From: an uncultured Granulosicoccaceae bacterium
Lineage (GTDB): Bacteria > Pseudomonadota > Gammaproteobacteria > CALCKW01
DNA length: 64,000 nucleotides
Direction: 5' to 3'
Assembly (NCBI GenBank): GCA_937965695.1
Contig: CALCKW010000049.1
Coordinates: 24,189-88,188 of the forward strand
In this document: in pieces, positions 10,467 to 20,609 of the stretch
Layout of the letters: each line of letters begins with the position of its first letter
Position numbering within the stretch: the first letter of the stretch is position 1
Program-made: the position numbers and the translations under genes
The notes under the pieces: generated by a model
What the model saw: only the letters and a program-made list of their open reading frames with translations
What the model was told of the DNA's origin: nothing
The model's database searches: none

Positions 10467-11957
10467 ATGAGCACCGTAGGTCATTTAATTAATGGTGAAA
10501 TCCGCAACGACGCAGATCGCCTGCAAGATGTTTACAATCCGGCCACCGGCGAAGTCAGCAAGCAGGTTGCACTGGCATCTGTGGCGACCGTTGAAGAAGC
10601 GATAGCCGCAGCCCAAGCCGCCTTCCCCGCTTGGCGAAACACACCGGTTGGCAAACGTGCTGCCGTGATGTTTAAATTTAAAGCACTGCTTGAAGCAAAT
10701 GCCGACAAAATCTGCAAATTGATCGGAGAAGAACACGGCAAGATCTCACACGACGCTGCGGGCGAATTGCAACGCGGCATCGAAAACGTCGAATACGCTT
10801 GTGGCATCGCTGAGTTACTCAAAGGCGAACACAGCCGCAACGTCGGTCCAGGTATCGACTCTTGGAGTGAATTCCAGGCACTGGGAGTCGTCGCAGGTAT
10901 CACCCCGTTTAATTTCCCTGCCATGGTACCTCTATGGATGTACCCAATGGCAATTGCGTGCGGCAACTGTTTTATCCTTAAGCCCAGTGAACGCGACCCG
11001 AGCTCTGCCCTTTTTGTCGCTGAGTTATTACAGGAAGCGGGTCTGCCACCGGGTGTGATGAGCGTGGTTAACGGTGACAAAGTCGCCGTTGATGTTCTGC
11101 TTGAGCATCAAGATATCAAAGCGGTCAGTTTTGTTGGCTCAACGCCCATTGCCGAATACATTTACACAACCGCAACAGCAAATGGCAAGCGCTGCCAAGC
11201 TTTGGGTGGCGCTAAGAACCACGCCATTGTGATGCCTGATGCCGACATGGAAAACGCCGTTAACCAACTGCTCGGCGCAGCTTTTGGCAGCTCGGGCGAA
11301 CGCTGTATGGCGCTTTCTGTTGCAGTGGCTGTTGGTGACGAAGCTGCAGATGCTCTGATCGCTAAAATGTCCGAAGGCATGAAACCACTCAAAGTTGGCC
11401 CCGCCGACGACAGTAGCAATGATTTCGGAGCGGTTATTACTAAGCAACACATGGACAAGGTTGTAGGTTTTATCGACAGTGCTGAGAAAGACGGCGCTAA
11501 GGTCGTGGTTGACGGGCGTGGTGTGAAAGTCGCCGGATATGAAAACGGTTATTTTGTCGGCGCTACGCTGATCGACCATGTGACCGCTAACATGGAAAGC
11601 TACCAGCAGGAGATCTTTGGTCCAGTGCTACAAGTGTTGAGAGTAGACACCATGCAAGAAGCCATGGATCTGATCAACGCGCACGAGTACGGCAACGGCA
11701 CTTGTATTTTTACCCGTGATGGTGAAGCAGCGCGCTACTTCTCCGACAATATTTTAGTGGGTATGGTCGGCATCAATGTACCATTACCGGTGCCCGTGTC
11801 ATACCACAGCTTTGGCGGCTGGAAGCGTTCTCTCTTTGGTGATCTACACGCCTACGGCCCAGATGCCGCGCGTTTTTACACCAAGCGCAAAACGATCACG
11901 CAGCGTTGGCCTTCCAGCGGTGTTCGTGAAGGTGTGAGCTTCTCCTTCCCGAGTTAG
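10467..11957 (+). CDS. mmsA: CoA-acylating methylmalonate-semialdehyde dehydrogenase
   Basis: 496 aa; GVVAGITPFNFPAMVPLWM..., GSSGERCMALSVAV catalytic Cys motif, SYHSFGGWKRSLFGDLHAYGPDAARFYTKRKTITQRWP. Confidence 0.95.
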   Translation: MSTVGHLINGEIRNDADRLQDVYNPATGEVSKQVALASVATVEEAIAAAQAAFPAWRNTPVGKRAAVMFKFKALLEANADKICKLIGEEHGKISHDAAGELQRGIENVEYACGIAELLKGEHSRNVGPGIDSWSEFQALGVVAGITPFNFPAMVPLWMYPMAIACGNCFILKPSERDPSSALFVAELLQEAGLPPGVMSVVNGDKVAVDVLLEHQDIKAVSFVGSTPIAEYIYTTATANGKRCQALGGAKNHAIVMPDADMENAVNQLLGAAFGSSGERCMALSVAVAVGDEAADALIAKMSEGMKPLKVGPADDSSNDFGAVITKQHMDKVVGFIDSAEKDGAKVVVDGRGVKVAGYENGYFVGATLIDHVTANMESYQQEIFGPVLQVLRVDTMQEAMDLINAHEYGNGTCIFTRDGEAARYFSDNILVGMVGINVPLPVPVSYHSFGGWKRSLFGDLHAYGPDAARFYTKRKTITQRWPSSGVREGVSFSFPS

Positions 11958-12000
11958 GAAGCAATTCCTAAGATCCGCCGTTAGTCACTAATCACGGCGA

Positions 12001-12270
12001 TTAACCTAAAAAGCGCTGCCACTCTCGGTTGCGCTTGGCCATCGCCACCAAATAGCTACAGGTAGCTCGTGCCTCAATGTCGCTTTCAATCAGTAGCTCA
12101 TAGGTTTTACGCACGAGCTCTGCCCCTACCTTTTTCCCACGCAATTCTGGCGGCACAAAAGAATAATTGAGTATCCTGACTTCATCGAAGTCTTTATAAG
12201 TGACATAGGCTTCCTGACCTTCGACCATTAAGCTATAGCGCTGTTGGTCAGCGTTGTGCTGTATGTCCAT
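12001..12270 (-). CDS. Small GNAT-like N-acetyltransferase domain protein (YjdJ/DUF4442-like size class)
   Basis: 89 aa; FVPPELRGKKVGAELVRKTYELLIE resembles the acetyl-CoA binding motif of short GNATs. Confidence 0.75.
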   Translation of the reverse strand: MDIQHNADQQRYSLMVEGQEAYVTYKDFDEVRILNYSFVPPELRGKKVGAELVRKTYELLIESDIEARATCSYLVAMAKRNREWQRFLG

Positions 12271-12386
12271 CCTAAAAACTCGCTGTCAATTATTTAAGGC
12301 GAGCATAACAAAATGTTTAACACCGGAGAGTGCTAAATTTTATTCAAGCTAAAAAATAGAATCGTTATGAATACTTTACAGCGACC

Positions 12387-12947
12387 TTAACTTGCAGACC
12401 ACGACACCGTGTTCAAGTCGATGTAGTCGACCATCGCGTTGAACATCGGATACCACGTATTTTGGTCGTTCACACCTGCCACTGCATAGTCAAATTCTTT
12501 CTCGACCACAAATAATTCTTCAAGATCATCAGGCCTTATCAAAACAAACTGACCAAATACAAGAGCACCCACATGACGCGTTTTAAATTGCAACCATAAA
12601 AAAGGTTTGTGCGCCGTGATTGCTTTGCGAATGCCTACTTGATCTCGTATTGACGGCATCTGATCACGCAAACCCTTTTCTACAATGGCTTCCTCTAACT
12701 GTTCGACTGAGATAGTTTCTTCGAAGTAATTAATATTGTTGATTTGGCCTCGCACAAAATCGTTATCTGGCAGCAGCAATAGCGACTTGTACCTATCGAG
12801 GTCAGTCTTTACGCTTTTAACCACCGAAGCGACTTTTCGAGTTGGAAAGCGGCCGGTTTTTGGATTGCGCTCAGTGATCCTCATATGAGTGCATGCTCCC
12901 ATTAGGCTCATGGCTGACAAGAGAATTGATCTTCTAAAACCGTTCAT
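12387..12947 (-). CDS. Hypothetical lipoprotein
   Basis: 186 aa with N-terminal hydrophobic segment and LMGAC lipobox; no family recognised. Confidence 0.6.
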   Translation of the reverse strand: MNGFRRSILLSAMSLMGACTHMRITERNPKTGRFPTRKVASVVKSVKTDLDRYKSLLLLPDNDFVRGQINNINYFEETISVEQLEEAIVEKGLRDQMPSIRDQVGIRKAITAHKPFLWLQFKTRHVGALVFGQFVLIRPDDLEELFVVEKEFDYAVAGVNDQNTWYPMFNAMVDYIDLNTVSWSAS

Positions 12948-13187
12948 CGCTGTTCCTTTGCTGCGAGCTACTTCCCGATGGACCCCAATACGGCATTTGA
13001 CGGATTACACCTCGGCCAAATTTTCTTTCAAAATACGATCCTGATTGCCGCGCAAATGCGGTTTATTTAAAAAATCATCAAATGTATCTGACTAATCTCA
13101 AGTTTCAGGAAAGCGAACGCATCGAAATAGATACAACGCCAACGCCGCCAATTGCACTGATGGCGTTGTTGAACAAAATACGCCATA

Positions 13188-14087
13188 GTGGCGACTCCCC
13201 GAATCAGCTCAGCCCTTTTTATGCCCAGCAAAGCCACTCTTATCGGTACTATCGCCCTTGTTCTTTGGGGTTTGCTGGCCCTTTTTACAACGGAAACACA
13301 GGGCATTCCTCCGTTTCAATTGCTGGGTCTCAGTTTCGCCATTGCTAGTTTGCTAAGTATCTTGGCCATTCGTGCACAAGGACGCGCTGTTACACAGACT
13401 TGGCGTCAGCCTTGGATTGTTTGGTTACTGGGTATCGGTGGGCTGTTTGGATATCACTTGTTTTACTTTATTGCACTCGCCAACGCCCCGGCGTTGAACG
13501 CCAGCATGATTGCCTATCTCTGGCCGCTTCTGATTGTCCTCAGCTCTGCGCTATTGCCAGGAGAACGTGTTCGTTGGTATCACGTTGTCGGCGGATTAAC
13601 CGGACTAGCAGGCACTTTCTCCCTGCTCGGTGGTGATTTCAAAAGTTTCAGTGGAGAGTACGGCAGTGGTTACATTGCTGCGCTGGCCTGTGCTTTTATT
13701 TGGACAGGCTACTCGGTGCTTAATCGTTTTTTTAAAAAAGTGCCAACCGACATAGTGGCCGGATATTGCATAGGCACAACCGTTTTAGCCTTTGCCTGCC
13801 ACTTAGTGTTGGAACAATGGGTGAGCCCAGGCGTCGCCCAGTGGGTGGCTATTATAGCCCTAGGAATAGGACCGGTTGGTGCAGCTTTTTTCTTGTGGGA
13901 CTACGGGGTCAAACACGGCAATATCCAATTGCTAGGTACGTTGTCTTATGGCACACCTATGTTATCGGCACTAATATTGATAACCACTGGCCGAGCGACA
14001 GCGACTCTTTCAGTCGTGTTCGGTTGTTTGCTGATAGTTGCTGCTGCCTGTTTAGCTTCCGGTTTTTGGAAAAAAACTCAAGCCTAA
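13188..14087 (+). CDS. DMT-superfamily (EamA) exporter, YddG-like
   Basis: 299 aa hydrophobic; start may be MPSKATLIG at 13221; ANAPALNASMIAYLWPLLIVL typical of aromatic amino-acid exporters. Confidence 0.85.
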   Translation: MATPRISSALFMPSKATLIGTIALVLWGLLALFTTETQGIPPFQLLGLSFAIASLLSILAIRAQGRAVTQTWRQPWIVWLLGIGGLFGYHLFYFIALANAPALNASMIAYLWPLLIVLSSALLPGERVRWYHVVGGLTGLAGTFSLLGGDFKSFSGEYGSGYIAALACAFIWTGYSVLNRFFKKVPTDIVAGYCIGTTVLAFACHLVLEQWVSPGVAQWVAIIALGIGPVGAAFFLWDYGVKHGNIQLLGTLSYGTPMLSALILITTGRATATLSVVFGCLLIVAAACLASGFWKKTQA

Positions 14088-14147
14088 GCCAATCTGGATT
14101 ATTTAAACATTTAGCCGAAAAGCTTTAGAGCAACAGAGGAATAACTC

Positions 14148-14657
14148 TCAACACAAATCATCGTCGATCGGTTGATAAAAAACCTGATCTTCCAACGCTA
14201 CGCTCCCGGATTCACAAACACGCGCGGTAATGCCTCCGTGCCCTCTCACTGCATTGTATCCGCCAGGACCCAAAAGCCGCTCCATTTTACTACAAGGGTG
14301 GCACATGCCAGTGTATTCCAAAAGAGCATCACCGACTTTAAAATACTTCCCTTTTAAAGCCAGCAGATTCAGCCCAGAAACAGCTATGTTCCGACGTAGA
14401 GTGGCTGGTTGAACAGATTCAAGCCCGAGACAGCCAGCAATCACAGCCAGATGCTCAACCTGAATCAACGTGACTTGTCTAGGATTACCTGTTCTGCCAG
14501 AAAAGCGATCGCCATCGAGACCAACATCCACCAGTAACTCGACATGGGGAAGCTCAACGATCTTTTCACCGCGAGCAGGCCGAACACCGATCCACTTCAC
14601 ACGTCCGCGCTGTGGAAGTGTTAGCAGTAGTTTTTTAATGGGAATCAGTTCAGGCAT
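14148..14657 (-). CDS. MOSC-domain protein
   Basis: 169 aa; DGDRFSGRTGNPRQVTLIQ..., RRNIAVSGLNLLALKGKYFKVGDALLEYTGMCHPCSKMERLLGPGGYNAVRGHGGITARV. Confidence 0.92.
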   Translation of the reverse strand: MPELIPIKKLLLTLPQRGRVKWIGVRPARGEKIVELPHVELLVDVGLDGDRFSGRTGNPRQVTLIQVEHLAVIAGCLGLESVQPATLRRNIAVSGLNLLALKGKYFKVGDALLEYTGMCHPCSKMERLLGPGGYNAVRGHGGITARVCESGSVALEDQVFYQPIDDDLC

Positions 14658-14772
14658 TGAACATGCGGTCAGTGTAACGATAACAAGAAGCAGATTAGCA
14701 CTGTCCGGCGCTTTGAAAACAGGTTTTTCAGGGAAAGTGTTATGCTTCAGCGCCTAATCCCAAGCTAACCTG

Positions 14773-16269
14773 CTAGTCCAGCATTGCGATTTGTTTGTTC
14801 GTTACAGCGGAAGTAGCGCTTCTAACACCGTCTTCTGCCAACTTCACCTGATTACGTCCAGAATTTTTGGCTCTATAGAGGGCGTCATCAATACGCTGCA
14901 ATAAACCCGTAAAACTTTCTTTGTTGTGCCGCTGCGCTACACCTATGCTAACCGTTATGTCGAGATTTAAATCGTCAAGCACTAGTGGTTGCTCGGCTAC
15001 TGCCTGTAAAGCCACCTGCGCCACTTGGTAGGATTCTCTGCTGCCGCATTGTCGCAGCAAGATGCAAAACTCTTCCCCACCCCAACGACATATATAATCA
15101 GATGCTCGTATATTTTTCTTCAATGTCTCAACCACATGCTTTATGGCTAAGTCACCCACCAGATGCCCGTGTTTATCATTGATAGATTTGAAGTGATCTA
15201 TATCTACAAACATCATGGACAAAGGCTGCTGTTTTCGCTCGCTCGCCACCATCGCGTCTGAAGCAAAGGCCTCAAATGCACGGCGATTATAAGCGCCTGT
15301 TAAACCGTCTAGGTGAGCTCGGTTTTCCAGATCTCGATGGTAGGGAAACAATACTCTATGCGCTAGACCCAAAACCAACAAAGCAATCGCTAAACTTGTA
15401 AGCAAGTTATACAACAAGGTATGAAATATTGGGGCTAGCATCGCTTGCTCGCGTTGCTCAACCATCAAAAACCAATCAAGTTCTTCGATATAACGGCTGT
15501 TGAGAAAAACCTTGTCCTCACCGTTAAAGTAGTTTTTTGCCTGTTGCCCGCCATCCAATATTTCTTTAGATAGTTGGGATAATCCTTCGACGTCCTGAAT
15601 ACGGCTAGCGTTACCATGGGGTTCTGAGCCAAGTTGGATATGACCAGCCTTATCGACAAAATATATAACTCGATTAAAAGTCTTACTGTAGTTTTGGATT
15701 ATTTCGCTGACGGATTCAATGGCGAGCCCAACACCTATCGCTCCGATGAATTTCCCTTGTCGATCCAGCATGCGGAAATTGACAAAAACAGCTAATTTAT
15801 TCTGGTTCGCAGCATCCTGATCAACATTTAATTCAAAATCAGCCCCTTTTTCGCGAAATCGAAAATACCAGCCGTCTTTTGGGTCTGCAGCACTCATTGT
15901 TTGCAGCAAGCCAGTAGGGTGATAATAATTACGTGTTTTTTCTGAGGCGAAAAACACCGTGAAGGCTTCATATTCGGCTTGGATTTTTCCCAAATATCGC
16001 GACATATCATTAATGTTTCGCTCACCGCTAGCAACCCAATCATGCACAAAAGTATTGCTTGCCATCACAGAAGATATAAAAACAGGTCGCAGAAGATCAC
16101 GCTGAATTTCAGAATAGATAGTGTTACCCACAAGCGGTAAGGTGCTGTCGGTGAGCTGATTGCGAATCGCTTCTCTGGAGACCAAGAAACTGGCGAAGCT
16201 TGTCCCCAACATACCGAACAACAAGATAACGGCTATGGCCGTTAAAACCCTCTTTTTGCGTTGAAACAT
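14773..16269 (-). CDS. Membrane diguanylate cyclase with periplasmic Cache-like sensor domain and GGDEF domain
   Basis: 498 aa; TM near the N-terminus, sensor region, DGLTGAYNRRAFE, RASD-YICRW-GGEEF. Confidence 0.93.
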   Translation of the reverse strand: MFQRKKRVLTAIAVILLFGMLGTSFASFLVSREAIRNQLTDSTLPLVGNTIYSEIQRDLLRPVFISSVMASNTFVHDWVASGERNINDMSRYLGKIQAEYEAFTVFFASEKTRNYYHPTGLLQTMSAADPKDGWYFRFREKGADFELNVDQDAANQNKLAVFVNFRMLDRQGKFIGAIGVGLAIESVSEIIQNYSKTFNRVIYFVDKAGHIQLGSEPHGNASRIQDVEGLSQLSKEILDGGQQAKNYFNGEDKVFLNSRYIEELDWFLMVEQREQAMLAPIFHTLLYNLLTSLAIALLVLGLAHRVLFPYHRDLENRAHLDGLTGAYNRRAFEAFASDAMVASERKQQPLSMMFVDIDHFKSINDKHGHLVGDLAIKHVVETLKKNIRASDYICRWGGEEFCILLRQCGSRESYQVAQVALQAVAEQPLVLDDLNLDITVSIGVAQRHNKESFTGLLQRIDDALYRAKNSGRNQVKLAEDGVRSATSAVTNKQIAMLD

Positions 16270-16597
16270 CTATTAAATCTCTGGACGAGGTCTGTTGAGA
16301 GAGCTTCGGCAAAAAATCCGGGCTCCCTACAAAGTAGCCTTATGCGGCTTAAACACAAAACAAAGCAAGTACTAGTCCAACTTAGCTTATCCCCCTGTCA
16401 ACAACCCATAAGCTGCGGGCGGGCAAAACAGGCTTTACAAAGTACACGCAAGTTAATAACGTCAATGACTACAGATAGTTAGCCCAATCTCAGTCGGGCT
16501 TTGGAATCAACCACGGGTCAACAACACTTGCGACGAGCTTCTCGCCAAAATGTTATCCTTCAACCTTTAAAAGCACCCTTTCCGGAACACTTGCATC

Positions 16598-18088
16598 ATG
16601 AGTTTGGATAATCACGTCGATCCAATGGATCCCGCTCTACGCGCTCGCTTTATAGAAGCACTGACGCCCCTTTTGCCCGTGCATTGCTTGTACACCGAAG
16701 AAAACCAATTACGCCCCTTTGAGAGCGACGGCCTAGCGGTCTATAGGAGACGACCATCGGTGGTGGCTTTGCCTGAGACTGTTGATCAGATACAAGCAAT
16801 ACTGCAGATTTGCCGAGATATGAAGATTCCTGTCGTTGCTCGCGGTGCAGGTACCGGCCTTTCGGGCGGTGCGCTGCCACGACCTGATGGGCTGACTTTA
16901 GGCCTCAGTAAGTTCAACAAAATTTTGCATATCGACGCTGACAACACCCTCGCCGTGGTGCAGCCAGGGGTACGCAATTTGGCCATTTCCGAAGCTGCAG
17001 CACCCCACGGACTCTATTACGCCCCTGACCCATCATCTCAAATAGCCTGTTCGATTGGCGGTAACGTCGCTGAGAATGCGGGAGGCGTTCACTGCCTCAA
17101 GTATGGTTTGACCGTGCACAACGTTGTGCAAGTGAAAGTCGTGACTATTGACGGCGATTTATTGACAATAGGTGGAAGCTCTCTAGACACCCCGGGCTTC
17201 GACTTGCTGGCACTGATGCACGGATCCGAGGGGTTGCTTGCAGTGGTCGTTGAGGTGACCGTTAAGCTATTGCCTGCGCCGCCAGTTGCCAAAGTCCTGT
17301 TAGCCGCTTTTGACGACGTGCAAAAAGCGGGCGACACAGTCGCAGAAATTATAGCCGCGGGTATCATCCCCGCTGGTTTAGAGATGATGGACAACGCGGC
17401 CATTGTTGCAGCAGATGCCTTTGCAAAATGTGGCTACCCGACAGATGCCCAAGCACTGTTCCTGTGTGAGTTAGACGGCTCTGCCGAGGAAGTTGAAGAA
17501 CAGATGGCGCAAGTGATTGCACTTGTTGAGGCCGGAGGTGCTACGCAACACCGCGTGGCAGCCGATGAAACAGAGCGCTCAAAACTGTGGAAAGGCCGAA
17601 AATCAGCCTTTCCAGCAGTGGGTAGAATATCTCCAGATTATTACTGCATGGATGGCACTATCCCACGATCAAAGCTGGCCTTCGTTTTAAATAGGATGCG
17701 CGAATTGTCAGAAGAATACGAATTAGAAATCGCGAACGTTTTCCACGCAGGAGACGGCAACCTGCACCCTTTAATCCTGTTTGATGCGTCTGTAGAGGGC
17801 CAATTGGCGAAGACGGAAGAAATGGGTGGGAAAATTTTAGAACTGTGCGTAGAAGTGGGCGGCACCATAACGGGCGAACACGGTGTCGGCATGGAAAAAA
17901 TAAACCAAATGTGTGTGCAATTCGGCCGTGATGAAATCACTCAATTTCACGCACTTAAAGCCGCATTCGATCCCGACGGATTGCTCAACCCGGGTAAAGC
18001 AATTCCAACACTGCAACGCTGTGCTGAGTTTGGTGCGCTTCATGTACATGGCGGAGAAGTCCCGCACCCTGAGTTGGAGCGCTTCTAA
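16598..18088 (+). CDS. glcD: Glycolate oxidase subunit GlcD (FAD-linked)
   Basis: 496 aa; VARGAGTGLSGGALP, VFHAGDGNLHPLILFD, GGTITGEHGVGMEK. Confidence 0.95.
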   Translation: MSLDNHVDPMDPALRARFIEALTPLLPVHCLYTEENQLRPFESDGLAVYRRRPSVVALPETVDQIQAILQICRDMKIPVVARGAGTGLSGGALPRPDGLTLGLSKFNKILHIDADNTLAVVQPGVRNLAISEAAAPHGLYYAPDPSSQIACSIGGNVAENAGGVHCLKYGLTVHNVVQVKVVTIDGDLLTIGGSSLDTPGFDLLALMHGSEGLLAVVVEVTVKLLPAPPVAKVLLAAFDDVQKAGDTVAEIIAAGIIPAGLEMMDNAAIVAADAFAKCGYPTDAQALFLCELDGSAEEVEEQMAQVIALVEAGGATQHRVAADETERSKLWKGRKSAFPAVGRISPDYYCMDGTIPRSKLAFVLNRMRELSEEYELEIANVFHAGDGNLHPLILFDASVEGQLAKTEEMGGKILELCVEVGGTITGEHGVGMEKINQMCVQFGRDEITQFHALKAAFDPDGLLNPGKAIPTLQRCAEFGALHVHGGEVPHPELERF

Positions 18089-19155
18089 TGACCGATCAAG
18101 ATTTGAGCAGTCAGCTGCAACAGCAAGTTTTGCACGCCAGCGCCGAAAAACAGAAATTGGAAATTCGTGGCGGGAACAGTAAGTCCTTTTACGGACGGCA
18201 ACAACGCCCTGAAGCACAACTACTCGAGGTCGGAGGTCACACAGGTGTGATCAACTACCAACCAGCGGAGCTGGTGCTCACGGTTCGTACAGGTACTCCG
18301 CTCTCAGAGATTAATGCTTTATTGGAAGCTAACCATCAGGTTCTTCCCTTTGAGCCCCCTGCTTTCGGTTCAGACGCGACACTCGGTGGGACTCTGGCCT
18401 GCGGTCTCTCGGGTCCATCTCGCCCTTATGAAGGCTCGGCTAGAGATCATATTCTTGGCTTGCAATTGCTTAACGGCAAGGGACAGGTATTGCGTTTTGG
18501 TGGTGAAGTGATGAAAAACGTTGCTGGCTACGACACGTCGAGATTGATGGTGGGAGCCTTCGGCACTTTGGGTGTTCTGCTCGAGGCCTCGATGAAAGTT
18601 TTACCTGCAGCAGCAACACAACACACACTCGTACACGAAACAACCGAGAGCGAGGCGCTGACTCAAATCGATAGACTGCGCAGTCGCTACCTGCCAGTAA
18701 CCGCGTGGTGTTATGCCGAAGGCCGTGCATTCACACGCTTGTCAGGCAGTAAGCAAAACGTCGCGGCTGTATGCAAAACACTCGGCGGTGAGACATTAGC
18801 CAGAGCAGATGTTCGCTGGCGTGAATTACGCGAACACCAGTTACCTTTCTTCAATGACCCAAGGCCATTGTGGCGTCTCTCACTGCCGTCGGGTACACCT
18901 CCAATAGACCTATCAGGACGGCAGCTACTCGATTGGGGCGGCTGCCAGCGCTGGCTTCTCAGCGATGCGGATGCTCCACTTATTCAAAGTAAGTGTCGCG
19001 AGGCCGGTGGTCACGCTGAATTGTTTCGCGATGCAGGTAGCATCGATGTTTTTCAAGATCTCGACGCGAGCTTAATCCCGTTACACCAGAGAATCAAAGC
19101 CAGCTTTGACCCTGACGGGCTGTTTAATCCTGGCCGCATATCGGCGGAGTGGTAA
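18088..19155 (+). CDS. glcE: Glycolate oxidase subunit GlcE
   Basis: 355 aa FAD-binding protein, overlapping the glcD stop; LGGTLACGLSGPSRPYEGSARDHILG, GGEVMKNVAGYDTSRL. Confidence 0.94.
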   Translation: MTDQDLSSQLQQQVLHASAEKQKLEIRGGNSKSFYGRQQRPEAQLLEVGGHTGVINYQPAELVLTVRTGTPLSEINALLEANHQVLPFEPPAFGSDATLGGTLACGLSGPSRPYEGSARDHILGLQLLNGKGQVLRFGGEVMKNVAGYDTSRLMVGAFGTLGVLLEASMKVLPAAATQHTLVHETTESEALTQIDRLRSRYLPVTAWCYAEGRAFTRLSGSKQNVAAVCKTLGGETLARADVRWRELREHQLPFFNDPRPLWRLSLPSGTPPIDLSGRQLLDWGGCQRWLLSDADAPLIQSKCREAGGHAELFRDAGSIDVFQDLDASLIPLHQRIKASFDPDGLFNPGRISAEW

Positions 19156-19159
19156 GTAC

Positions 19160-20392
19160 ATGCAGATTTCTATAGAACCTGGCCTTCGCGAAACCGAAGC
19201 CGGTAAACACGCTGAGAGCATATTACGCAAATGCGTGCATTGTGGTTTTTGCCTAGCCACATGCCCTACCTACAATCTGCTCGGTGACGAGCTGGACAGT
19301 CCGCGCGGGCGCATTTACCAGATTAAGTCTGTTTTGGAAGGTGAGCCTGCAAGCGACAGCATCCAGCTGCATTTAGATCGTTGCTTAACTTGTCGATCTT
19401 GTGAAACGACTTGCCCCAGTGGCGTGCAGTACCATGACCTGCTCGATTTAGGTCGTGGGCTTGTTGAAAAACAACTACCGCGAAGTGCACCACAAAGAGC
19501 GCTGCGGTGGGCACTGCGGACCTTTGTGTCAAATCCTAAACTCATGACCCCGGCGCTGCGCCTCGGCCAATTGTTCAGACCAGTAATGCCTGCCGCTCTA
19601 AAGAGCCATGTACCCCCTTGGCGTACACCTGGCACTTGGCCTTTGCCCAAGCACACTAGAAAAATGCTCGTTCTCGCCGGCTGCGTACAACCCGGTGCGC
19701 AACCACGAACCAACGCTGCCACCGCTCGTGTGCTCGATAAACTTGGCATAAGCTTAATTACCGCACCTGAAGCGGGATGCTGCGGCGCCGTTCGCCATCA
19801 TCTCAACGATCAAGAAGGTGGACTGACAAACATGCGGCGCAATATCGATGCATGGTGGCCTCATATAGAATCAGGCGTCGAGGCAATCGTAATGACCGCT
19901 AGTGGCTGCGGAGCACAGGTTCAAGACTATGGGAAGCTGCTGGCCGGGGAATCTGACTATGCCGATAAAGCAGCACGTGTGTCTGAGCTGTGCAGAGATA
20001 TCTCTCAAATTATCGCAGCAGAAGATCTCAGCCCACTCAAAGTCGACAGTAAAAAACACGGCCTCGTCGCTTATCATCCGCCTTGCAGCTTGCAACACGG
20101 CCAACAGTTGCCTGACATCGTTGAAAACCAACTAAAAGAACTAGGGTTTGATTTGACCCCTGTGGCCGACAAGCACCTTTGTTGCGGCTCTGCTGGCACC
20201 TATTCTATTTTACAAAAAGATTTATCTCAGCAATTGCTCGAGAACAAAATTGACGCCTTAGAAGCAGGCAGGCCTGACATCATAGTGAGCGCGAATATTG
20301 GATGTTTAATGCACATAGAGACAGCAACCGAAATACCTGTGGTGCATTGGATAGAACTATTGGATGAACAAAGCCTTGATACTGAACAGTAA
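19160..20392 (+). CDS. glcF: Glycolate oxidase iron-sulfur subunit GlcF
   Basis: CVHCGFCLATCPTY and CLTCRSCETTCPSGVQY 4Fe-4S motifs; start chosen at MQISIEPG rather than the upstream ORF start. Confidence 0.94.
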   Translation: MQISIEPGLRETEAGKHAESILRKCVHCGFCLATCPTYNLLGDELDSPRGRIYQIKSVLEGEPASDSIQLHLDRCLTCRSCETTCPSGVQYHDLLDLGRGLVEKQLPRSAPQRALRWALRTFVSNPKLMTPALRLGQLFRPVMPAALKSHVPPWRTPGTWPLPKHTRKMLVLAGCVQPGAQPRTNAATARVLDKLGISLITAPEAGCCGAVRHHLNDQEGGLTNMRRNIDAWWPHIESGVEAIVMTASGCGAQVQDYGKLLAGESDYADKAARVSELCRDISQIIAAEDLSPLKVDSKKHGLVAYHPPCSLQHGQQLPDIVENQLKELGFDLTPVADKHLCCGSAGTYSILQKDLSQQLLENKIDALEAGRPDIIVSANIGCLMHIETATEIPVVHWIELLDEQSLDTEQ

Positions 20393-20421
20393 AACATTTG
20401 AGCGTCAAATAGGCACCGGCT

Positions 20422-20455
20422 AAAAAAACCATGCTTGTCTCCTGCAGGCATGGTT
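20422..20455 (-). terminator. Intrinsic-terminator-like hairpin, oriented on the minus strand
   Basis: AACCATGC...GCATGGTT inverted repeat followed on the minus strand by a T7 tract; no minus-strand CDS directly upstream. Confidence 0.5.
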
Positions 20456-20609
20456 CAGCGCCCCAATCCGAGTACTGAATGCGCCCTAAAGACAAAAGAA
20501 CAACCAAGAAGTTCAACGATAAATTGCTGCAAACAAGCAACTAAAATTGGAATTTTTCCTGAATTTTAAAGACTAAGAACGCTACACTACTGTTTTTATT
20601 TGGAGTGCA

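Noticed and set aside
10532-11080. 182-aa minus-strand ORF inside mmsA
   Set aside because: Entirely antisense to a strongly supported dehydrogenase; spurious
11972-12000. CGCCGT...ACGGCG inverted repeat after mmsA
   Set aside because: Stem interrupted and lacks a T tract; may be a bidirectional terminator but not supported
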